Of a DNA stretch of 6,931 bases, positions 1 to 4,732 are shown piece by piece. The stretch is from Oscillospiraceae bacterium (lineage in GTDB: Bacteria > Bacillota > Clostridia > Oscillospirales > Acutalibacteraceae). A program made the translations under genes and the position numbers. The notes beneath the pieces are model-generated. The model was not told the DNA's origin. It worked only from the letters and a program-made list of their open reading frames with translations, and did no database searches. Location: NCBI GenBank assembly GCA_902782805.1, contig CACZON010000255.1, forward strand, positions 1 through 6,931. The letters are read 5' to 3'. Every line of letters starts with the position of its first letter. The stretch's first letter is position 1.

Positions 1-63
1 ATCTGACTGTAAACCGTACCGAAAGCCGGGAAAAAAAGCAATCGTTTTATTGTAAAATAGATG

Positions 64-100
64 AAGCCGCTTTCGGGAATTTCCGGCTCCGAAGCGGCTT
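64..100. terminator. Hairpin terminator, probably bidirectional
   Basis: Arms AAGCCGCTT(T)CGG (64-76, one extra T) and CCGAAGCGGCTT (89-100) pair around a 12-nt loop. On the plus strand the stem runs straight into TTTT (99-102), so it would stop plus-strand transcription entering from the left. On the minus strand it begins 11 nt after the stop codon of the lipoprotein gene and is followed by a less perfect U-rich stretch. It therefore plausibly ends that gene too. Positions 1-60 to its left contain no recognisable coding segment; at most they could hold the last few codons of a plus-strand gene that starts outside the window. Confidence 0.75.
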
Positions 101-111
101 TTCTGTGTTAC

Positions 112-1125
112 TTACGGTTTATAATCTGTCTTGTCCAGCATTTTGACGTAGGTTCCGTCTTTTTTGACGACGTGCCATTCGTGGCTGCTGTCGTGGGTCA
201 GGAAAATCAGATAGTCGCCGCAAACGTGAATATGATAGATCGAAGCGCCGGGGCTGGTTTCATCCATCTTCTCATAAAGGAGGACGTCTTCGGGGTGATC
301 CTTGCTTCTGGTGGAGAACAATCCGTTCTCTGTGCAGACGAACAGCGTCTCTCCGTCGGTATTAAACTCTTTTCCGCCCTGATTGTATACAAATTTTCCC
401 TTGTAGAGGAACTTGACGAACGATTTCGAGTCGTCGACGTCCTCTTTTTCCAGAGTTTCAAGGTTGACCCTGTGGCTGTGGCCGTGTCCGTCCGTTGCGT
501 ACACCCAATCCTGATAGAAGAAAAAATAGTCGTCGGGCGTATCCGATACGACGGTTTCACCGCTGCCGTCGGGTTTGCAGCGGCGCAAGCCGTTCGTGCG
601 CTGCGGCGTCGTATAGTAGAGCCATCCGTCAACGTACCAAAGATGCAGGATACCTGGCGTTTCAATGACAAAGGCTTCCGCTCCGGAGGAGAGATCATAG
701 CTGTAAAGGCCGTTGGAGCCGCTGAGGCAGTAATAGAAGAGTTTTCCCTCGCCGAATGCGAGACAATCGACGATATCTCCGGTCAGAGAGGATACCACGG
801 CGTCGTCCCCGTTCGGATTGAGGCGACGGATCTCGTAGTTCTTGCCGGAAATTTTCGTCAGATAATAGACTTCGTTGCCGTCGGAAACAAACGTGTTGTC
901 GAAATATCCGTTGATCGGCCCGTTGATCACCGGGAAGGACTCGTCCTGCTCGGTGGGTTTTGGCGGCACTGCGCTCGAAGACGGCTCGGGTACCGAGCTT
1001 TCCGTTTTTGAGGACGGCTGCGCCGCGCTTTCCGCGGACGAGGCAGGTTTTGCTTCCTCTCCGCATCCTGCGAACGATATGCATAACACAGCGGCGAACA
1101 GCAAAGCAAGGATTCTTTTCAGCAT
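112..1125 (-). CDS. Lipoprotein with beta-propeller-like (DUF5050-type) domain
   Basis: Predicted membrane-anchored extracellular lipoprotein of 337 residues. The N-terminus is MLKR, then a hydrophobic stretch, then a lipobox-like FAGC with the lipidated Cys at residue 21. The -3 residue is Phe rather than Leu, which is slightly atypical. A Ser/Glu/Pro/Lys-rich tether follows to about residue 65. The rest is a series of short strand-rich units of the 'G.LYYY..G..LY..DL.SG' and 'DGWLYYTT...GLRRCKPDGSG' kind. That pattern is characteristic of DUF5050 and related beta-propeller proteins, which are thought to bind ligands or partners at the cell surface; no enzymatic residues are visible. I chose the ATG at 1125 because AGGGAG (1134-1139) lies 8 nt upstream of it; the GTG at 1134 lies within that site and is less likely. 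The gene has its own promoter 57 bp upstream and is followed by a terminator, so it is probably a separate unit from the operon behind it. The function and ligand are unknown. Confidence 0.8.
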   Translation of the reverse strand: MLKRILALLFAAVLCISFAGCGEEAKPASSAESAAQPSSKTESSVPEPSSSAVPPKPTEQDESFPVINGPINGYFDNTFVSDGNEVYYLTKISGKNYEIRRLNPNGDDAVVSSLTGDIVDCLAFGEGKLFYYCLSGSNGLYSYDLSSGAEAFVIETPGILHLWYVDGWLYYTTPQRTNGLRRCKPDGSGETVVSDTPDDYFFFYQDWVYATDGHGHSHRVNLETLEKEDVDDSKSFVKFLYKGKFVYNQGGKEFNTDGETLFVCTENGLFSTRSKDHPEDVLLYEKMDETSPGASIYHIHVCGDYLIFLTHDSSHEWHVVKKDGTYVKMLDKTDYKP

Positions 1126-1181
1126 TATAAACACTCCCTAAACCGGAAATGGTTTTTACAAATCCGGTGTCGTACGGACCT

Positions 1182-1210
1182 ATTATATCACTGCGCCGAT
1201 CCGGATACAA
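1182..1210 (-). promoter_or_regulatory. Extended -10 promoter of the lipoprotein gene
   Basis: Reading the minus strand, TGATATAAT supplies an extended -10 (TGn plus a perfect TATAAT at 1187-1182). A weak -35, TTGTAT, lies at 1210-1205 with a 17-bp spacer. The predicted start near 1175 leaves a leader of about 50 nt before the ATG at 1125. A weak -35 compensated by an extended -10 is a common sigma-A arrangement. The -35 lies in the loop and inner edge of a perfect inverted repeat (1195-1229), so the promoter may be regulated. Within the leader, ACCGGA (1168-1163) could pair with TCCGGT (1147-1142), but this stem is short and I give it little weight. Confidence 0.65.
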
Positions 1211-1229
1211 GCCGAAAATCCGGATCGGC
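1195..1229. repeat. Perfect 12-bp inverted repeat between methyltransferase and lipoprotein genes
   Basis: Arms GCCGATCCGGAT (1195-1206) and ATCCGGATCGGC (1218-1229) are exact reverse complements around an 11-nt loop. Each arm also contains the self-palindrome ATCCGGAT (1199-1206 and 1218-1225), so the site is at once an inverted repeat and two copies of a palindrome 19 bp apart. It lies 21 bp after the methyltransferase stop, where a terminator would be expected. However, the minus strand shows no U-run after the stem; it continues GCAG and then into the lipoprotein promoter. The options are an operator over that promoter, a processing or attenuating hairpin for the upstream operon, or both. 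Confidence 0.7.
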
Positions 1230-1250
1230 ACCGGCCTTTTTCAGGCGGCT

Positions 1251-1910
1251 TTATCGTGATCCTTTGCACGCCCTGATAACGTGCGTCGCGCCCCAGTGCC
1301 CGAGGATCTCCACTTCGGAAAAACCGGCGTCATTCAGAAGCTGCATCTCGTGGTGTACGGTCAGCGGCGTATCGAAATGATAGAGCTCCGATTTTTCCGC
1401 CCCCTGCGCCGTACACAGTGCTTCGTATTCGCGGAAAAACGCCGCTTCCTCTTCTTCTGAGACAGAGAAATAATCCGTCAGGATAAAAACTCCGCACGCC
1501 GTGAGCGCAGCATACAGTCTGCGGTACAGCGAAAGCTTTTTCTCCGCGTTAAAATGATGCAGCGATTCTACGGAAACAGCGGCGTCGCAGATCGCCTCAC
1601 CGAACGGAACATCGAAATACGAGGCGCAGATCAGCTTCAGCTTCTTTCCCGGGAACTTTTCCCGCAGCTTCTCAAGCATCGCGGCGGAAAGATCGATCCC
1701 GGTCACTTCGGCGGTCGGATTAAGTCGGAAATAATCTTCCAGTTCGAGTCCGGTGCCGCAGCCGAGATCAAGCACTTTTGCGCCGGGAAACGCCGGCAGC
1801 TGCGCCGCGGTAAACGGATAGAATTCCCGCGCGCCTTCGATTTCTTCCTTCATATGGGCGTCGTAGCCTTCGAGCCGTGCTCTAAAGAATTCATCCATTT
1901 TTTCAAGCAT
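1251..1910 (-). CDS. Class I SAM-dependent methyltransferase
   Basis: A cytoplasmic protein of 219 residues with the Rossmann-type methyltransferase signatures in order. Motif I is VLDLGCGTG (46-54), which binds the SAM methionine moiety. The acidic end of strand 2 is GIDLS (71-75, Asp73 expected to hold the ribose). A motif IV-like stretch follows, CDAAVSVESLHHF (108-120), and then the late strand GVFILTDYF (140-148). The N-terminal part (1-40) is helical and probably caps the substrate pocket. The family methylates small molecules, rRNA or proteins; nothing here identifies the substrate. The ATG at 1910 is preferred because GGAGAGAG lies 6 nt upstream; an in-frame ATG four codons later (1898) is the alternative. 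It is the last gene of the predicted operon, 33 bp after the P-loop kinase, and no clear U-tract terminator follows it. Confidence 0.9.
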   Translation of the reverse strand: MLEKMDEFFRARLEGYDAHMKEEIEGAREFYPFTAAQLPAFPGAKVLDLGCGTGLELEDYFRLNPTAEVTGIDLSAAMLEKLREKFPGKKLKLICASYFDVPFGEAICDAAVSVESLHHFNAEKKLSLYRRLYAALTACGVFILTDYFSVSEEEEAAFFREYEALCTAQGAEKSELYHFDTPLTVHHEMQLLNDAGFSEVEILGHWGATHVIRACKGSR

Positions 1911-1943
1911 CTTTTTCTCTCTCCGTTTTTGTATCTTCGAGCT

Positions 1944-2573
1944 CTATAAGGCAAGGAGTTCCTCCGCGCACCGGACCGTTTCTTCGATCGAACGGGTTTC
2001 ATCGCGCAGAAGAACGGGAAACCCGCTTTGCAAAAACGCGTTGTAATTCTCGCGCGAGTTGATCCGCTCAAGGCAGCGCCGAAAGTTTTCGAGCGCTTTT
2101 TCGGGTTCTTTTTCTTCCAGAATCAGGCGGTAGAGGAACTGCTTTTCGCGGTCCTCCCGCTCGAAAAACCGGCGTACCGAGATCTCGGGATCGGCCAGCA
2201 TGATCAGGACGTGGCGCTCCTGCGAAATCTGCCGCAGCGTTTCGATCGAGATATTGGTATCGACGAAAATCTTTTTTCCCCGGGGGATCAGTTTTTCAAG
2301 AATCCGCAGCTCGAGGATCTCGCATTCCTTTGAAACGCCCTTGATCCAGGTTTCGTATTCATCCGGGGTGCGGCGGATAAAATCATGCCAGTCCTGAAGA
2401 TCGCGCGAATAACAGAGGTACGGAAACTCCGCTTTGTCGAGCGTTTCGAGCAGCGTGTCGTGGTAGTTTTCCTCGCAGGCGATCCCGTCGTATTTTTCGG
2501 CGAGCCTTTTTACCAACGTGGATTTTCCGGCGTAGGCGGTTCCTGTAAAGAAATAACAATTCCGGTAGTTCAT
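1944..2573 (-). CDS. P-loop kinase-like NTPase of unknown substrate
   Basis: A 209-residue cytoplasmic protein that opens with a beta strand and a clean Walker A motif, GTAYAGKST (11-19), with Lys17 and Ser18 in the phosphate-binding positions. A later strand, KIFVDTNIS (101-109), puts Asp105 where small-molecule kinases carry their catalytic or Mg-coordinating acid. The segment after LIMLAD (123-128), with its run of Arg, Glu and Asp residues to about 143, resembles the mobile lid of nucleotide, shikimate or gluconate kinase-type enzymes. The size suits a single-domain small-molecule kinase. I do not recognise a characterised family, and the segment EENYHD (34-39) after Walker A may form part of the acceptor site. 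The ATG at 2573 follows GGAGAG by about 8 nt. It starts 18 bp after the DinB-like gene and precedes the methyltransferase by 33 bp, which suggests co-expression. Phosphorylation of a metabolite or drug is an inference. Confidence 0.75.
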   Translation of the reverse strand: MNYRNCYFFTGTAYAGKSTLVKRLAEKYDGIACEENYHDTLLETLDKAEFPYLCYSRDLQDWHDFIRRTPDEYETWIKGVSKECEILELRILEKLIPRGKKIFVDTNISIETLRQISQERHVLIMLADPEISVRRFFEREDREKQFLYRLILEEKEPEKALENFRRCLERINSRENYNAFLQSGFPVLLRDETRSIEETVRCAEELLAL

Positions 2574-2591
2574 CGGGCGTTCTCTCCGTTC

Positions 2592-3128
2592 TCAGGCAAA
2601 AATACCGGTTTTCCCCTCCGGGACCGGATGTTCCAGGCCGACCGTCAGCGGCCATTCGCCCGTCTCCGCAATGATCCAACCCATCAGCATCCCGAGGTGG
2701 GTATGAAGATGGCGGAACTGGCCGAGGATCAGGCGAAAGCGGCTGTGCCGACAGCCTTCCGGCTTTTCGAGAAGACGCTCCGGGGTCAGCGAAGCGGTAT
2801 ACGCTTTGATTTTCTCTTCAATCGCGGAAAAATAGGAATCGATCTCACCGCGAAGGATCGTTCGGTCTGTATTCAGATCGAGGTTGTTGAGACCGGCGAT
2901 ATGAAACGAAGGCTCGCAAAACGCGGGATCCCACGGGTTGATAAACCAGAGATCCAGCGAATGGAGCATATGATAAATATGCTTATAGAGCGGCTGTTCG
3001 CAGTATTCCTTCTCCCAGAGCCGATCGGGGACGCAGGCGATCACGTTCCCTACTTCCCAGAGCGCTCGGGAAGTCTGGTCGGCAATTGCCGCAGTCAGCT
3101 CCCCGTTTTCGAATCGTTTCTCTTCCAT
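2592..3128 (-). CDS. DinB-like four-helix-bundle protein
   Basis: A 178-residue, helix-rich, soluble protein. Histidines cluster in two helices: H50, H53 and H56 in the KHIYHMLHSLDLW region (49-61), and H140, H142 and H144 in RHLHTHLGML (139-148). In the DinB/YfiT superfamily a metal is held by one His from the second helix and an HxxxH pair from the fourth. H140/H144 fit the second feature and H53 or H56 the first. The length suits a single DinB domain. Superfamily members include bacillithiol- and mycothiol-dependent S-transferases and many uncharacterised stress proteins; activity cannot be assigned here. The ATG at 3128 has GGAGG 8 nt upstream. The gene sits 41 bp after the YD-repeat lipoprotein and 18 bp before the P-loop kinase. 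Confidence 0.7.
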   Translation of the reverse strand: MEEKRFENGELTAAIADQTSRALWEVGNVIACVPDRLWEKEYCEQPLYKHIYHMLHSLDLWFINPWDPAFCEPSFHIAGLNNLDLNTDRTILRGEIDSYFSAIEEKIKAYTASLTPERLLEKPEGCRHSRFRLILGQFRHLHTHLGMLMGWIIAETGEWPLTVGLEHPVPEGKTGIFA

Positions 3129-3169
3129 TTTTCGCGCCTCCGTTCTTTTTGCCGCTTTTCGGCAGGGCT

Positions 3170-4063
3170 TTATTCGCCGAAAATATAGCGAATGCTGTTG
3201 GCAACGGTACCGTCGAGCCGGTACCGTTCGCTGAGGATCAGCCGCCCGAATTCATCGTAGGTGTTGAGCACGGCTCCGTCCGGGTTTCCCTTCAGATCTT
3301 TCGCAGTCGTACCGCGTTTGGTAAAATTCTCCGACCAGTCGTATTCGGTGACCGTTTCCGTGTCTCCGCGCCTGGTCACCGTTTTCAGGATATGCCCGGC
3401 GGCGTCGTACTGCGTTTCCTCGGTAAGCGTCACCTTCCCTTCGGCGTCGAGGTGCACTTCCTTCGTCAGATTCGAATCGGCGTCGTAGGTGTAATCGTAT
3501 TCGTACGAAAGCTTCCCTTTGCGCCAGCCGCAGCACCGGATTTTCCGGCCCGCGGTATCATAGGAATACTCGTCCCAATTGCTGACGTCCACTTCATCCT
3601 CCGAAATCTTTACCGCGGTGATCTCCCGGACGCAGTTCCCATTTTGATCATACTCGTAATGCGTGCTTTTGCCGGAGACTTCTCCGTCCCGGATCACTTG
3701 CTCTGCGATCAGCTGCTCCTTTTCGTTATACAGATACTCTTTTTCGAAATCGAGCGTCCCGGCTGCAGTGAAGAATTTTTTCCGGATCAGTTTTCCCGCC
3801 TCGTCGTAGAGATAATCCGTATAGGCGCTCAGCGCCCCGTCACTGTAGTTTTCCTCACGCAGAAGCCGCGCGTCCGCCGCCGGCGCTTCGGAAGGTTCTT
3901 CCTCCGTTCGGGACGGCGCGCTTTCCTGCTCCTGCGAAGCGGCGGAAGAAGCGCCGCCGTTTTCCGTTTCCGGATTCGCTTTTGCACATCCGGACAGACA
4001 GAGCAAAAGCGCGAAGATCAGAACGAATACGCGCCCAGAGCTTAAAAATGATTGTTTGTTCAT
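3170..4063 (-). CDS. Lipoprotein with YD-type (RHS-like) repeats
   Basis: Predicted extracellular lipoprotein of 297 residues. The signal peptide (1-25) ends in a good lipobox, LSGC, with Cys26 as the lipidation site. An acidic Ser/Glu/Ala/Pro-rich tether runs to about residue 65. The remainder is a series of YD-like repeats (consensus Y.YD..G.L......) with Tyr at 86, 112, 138, 168, 193, 219, 241 and 269. That is about eight units spaced 22-30 residues apart; the second has Asn for Asp and the seventh is degenerate. YD repeats form the beta-barrel shells of RHS/Tc toxins and teneurins. Here there is no toxin domain, no self-cleavage core and too few units for a full shell, so a binding or surface-structural role is more likely. 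The ATG at 4063 has only GGTGA 6 nt upstream, and an in-frame TGA lies just before it, which fixes the start. It is the second gene of the operon, 23 bp after the acetyltransferase. Confidence 0.8.
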   Translation of the reverse strand: MNKQSFLSSGRVFVLIFALLLCLSGCAKANPETENGGASSAASQEQESAPSRTEEEPSEAPAADARLLREENYSDGALSAYTDYLYDEAGKLIRKKFFTAAGTLDFEKEYLYNEKEQLIAEQVIRDGEVSGKSTHYEYDQNGNCVREITAVKISEDEVDVSNWDEYSYDTAGRKIRCCGWRKGKLSYEYDYTYDADSNLTKEVHLDAEGKVTLTEETQYDAAGHILKTVTRRGDTETVTEYDWSENFTKRGTTAKDLKGNPDGAVLNTYDEFGRLILSERYRLDGTVANSIRYIFGE

Positions 4064-4086
4064 ATCGTATCACCGAAACAACGTGC

Positions 4087-4554
4087 TCAGAGAATCAGCT
4101 CCAGCTGCGATTCCTTGGTCTTCATTCCCATTTTCTCATAAAACCGTTTTGCACTGTCGTTGCCTTCCCATACGTTCAGCGTAACCTCGTAGCATCCGAG
4201 CCGTTTCGCCTCCTGCATGACGAACCGGAACAGCGCTTCGCCGATATGACGTCCCCGGCAGTTTTCGTCGACGCAGAGATCGTCGATAAACAGTGAAGCA
4301 AACGGCACCATGTTGTTGGAAAACGGCTGTTCCTTCAGGATGCAGAACGCATAACCGACGGTTTCGTCGTTTTCGTCGACGGCAACGTAAACCGGTGTTT
4401 TTTCGTTCTGCAAAATCCCGATCAGTTCTTCGTTCGTGTACTTGGTCGTTCCGGAAATAAAAACGTCCGGGCGGATCGCCGCGTGGATTTCCAGCACCTG
4501 CGAAAGCAGGCTGAGAATTTTCGGGATGTCTTTTTCCTGCGCTTTGCGGATCAT
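4087..4554 (-). CDS. GNAT-family N-acetyltransferase
   Basis: A 155-residue single-domain acetyltransferase of usual GNAT length. It starts with the typical MIRKAQEKDIPKIL, strand then helix. The strand FASLFIDDLCVDENCRG (85-101) leads into the acetyl-CoA pyrophosphate loop R/Q-x-x-G-x-G/A, read here as R102-H-I-G105-E-A107. The C-terminal LNVWEGNDSAKRFYEKMGM (126-144) is the classic motif B, with Asn and Tyr near the thioester. The general fold resembles RimI-like and small-molecule acetyltransferases, but the acceptor is unknown. The ATG at 4554 follows GAGGTG by 7 nt. It is the first gene behind the strong promoter at 4594-4622. Confidence 0.9.
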   Translation of the reverse strand: MIRKAQEKDIPKILSLLSQVLEIHAAIRPDVFISGTTKYTNEELIGILQNEKTPVYVAVDENDETVGYAFCILKEQPFSNNMVPFASLFIDDLCVDENCRGRHIGEALFRFVMQEAKRLGCYEVTLNVWEGNDSAKRFYEKMGMKTKESQLELIL

Positions 4555-4593
4555 TCTGCTGCACCTCTGTAACGGTTCGTTGATTCTACTGGT

Positions 4594-4622
4594 ATTATAG
4601 TCTATTTCCGGTCATTTCTCAA
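4594..4622 (-). promoter_or_regulatory. Sigma-A promoter of the five-gene operon
   Basis: On the minus strand, TTGAGA (4622-4617, 5 of 6 matches to the -35 consensus) and a perfect TATAAT (4599-4594) are separated by exactly 17 bp. Transcription should start near 4587, giving a leader of about 33 nt before the acetyltransferase ATG. The -35 lies 32 bp from that of the divergent promoter at 4655-4683. The A-rich stretch between them could serve as an UP element or as a shared regulator site. Confidence 0.8.
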
Positions 4623-4654
4623 TACATACGGAAAAAAGACGGCATAGAGAATAA

Positions 4655-4683
4655 TTGACAAATTTTCCTTTGAGGATTATACT
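4655..4683 (+). promoter_or_regulatory. Sigma-A promoter of the tandem hydrolase gene
   Basis: A perfect TTGACA (4655-4660) and TATACT (4678-4683, 5 of 6 matches) are separated by 17 bp. Transcription should begin near 4690, leaving a leader of about 43 nt before the ATG at 4733. This is the strongest promoter visible in the window and, with the ideal ribosome site that follows, suggests high expression when not repressed. Confidence 0.85.
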
Positions 4684-4687
4684 GAAT

Positions 4688-4705
4688 TTATGGAAAACTC
4701 CATAA
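4688..4705. repeat. 18-bp palindrome at the hydrolase gene start site
   Basis: TTATGGA (4688-4694) and TCCATAA (4699-4705) are exact reverse complements around AAAC. The palindrome begins 5 bp after the -10 and so covers the predicted transcription start. As DNA it has the size and position of a repressor operator; as RNA it would put a stem-loop at the extreme 5' end of the transcript, which can stabilise mRNA. Neither reading is settled by sequence alone. Confidence 0.6.
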
Positions 4706-4718
4706 CAGCATTCCGATA

Positions 4719-4726
4719 AAGGAGGA
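4719..4726 (+). promoter_or_regulatory. Strong ribosome binding site that decides the hydrolase start
   Basis: AAGGAGGA (4719-4726) contains a full AGGAGG core, and 7 nt separate the core from the ATG at 4733. An overlapping ATG in another frame at 4729 is only 3 nt from the core and opens a 93-codon frame that shadows the hydrolase, so 4733 is the real start. Confidence 0.85.
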
Positions 4727-4732
4727 ACATGC

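Larger units (their letters stand above)
1251..4554 (-). other. Predicted five-gene operon
   Basis: Five minus-strand genes run from the GNAT acetyltransferase through the YD-repeat lipoprotein, DinB-like protein and P-loop kinase to the SAM methyltransferase. The gaps are 23, 41, 18 and 33 bp, with no overlap. Four of the five have a clear GGAGG- or GAGG-type ribosome site 6-8 nt before the start; the lipoprotein has a weaker GGTGA. A near-consensus promoter stands upstream of the first gene and none of the gaps shows a convincing terminator. The gap at 3129-3169 has a 5-bp stem (TGCCG/CGGCA), but on the minus strand it is followed by A residues. Co-transcription is inferred from spacing and orientation only. 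Confidence 0.7.

Noticed and set aside
61..1011. A 316-codon plus-strand open frame opposite the propeller-like lipoprotein gene.
   Set aside because: It begins inside the terminator hairpin, has no ribosome site and encodes no recognisable domain. The minus-strand lipoprotein with signal peptide and promoter is the real gene.
3146..3163. Short stem TGCCG/CGGCA in the gap between the YD-repeat lipoprotein and the DinB-like gene as a possible terminator.
   Set aside because: Only 5 bp, and on the transcribed strand it is followed by A residues rather than U, so it should not interrupt the operon.
2385..4045. Long plus-strand open frames (2385-3188 and 3086-4045) opposite the kinase, DinB-like and YD-repeat genes.
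   Set aside because: They are antisense to well-supported genes, cross gene boundaries, overlap each other and show no domain signature.
3170..4063. An RHS-type polymorphic toxin.
   Set aside because: The protein is only 297 residues, has a lipobox, no RHS core motif and no variable toxin tip, and no immunity gene can be recognised next to it.
1251..4554. A phage-defence or toxin-antitoxin island.
   Set aside because: There is no nuclease, helicase, reverse transcriptase, TIR, restriction or toxin-antitoxin pair, and no integrase, repeat boundary or composition break that I can see. The genes are ordinary metabolic enzyme families.
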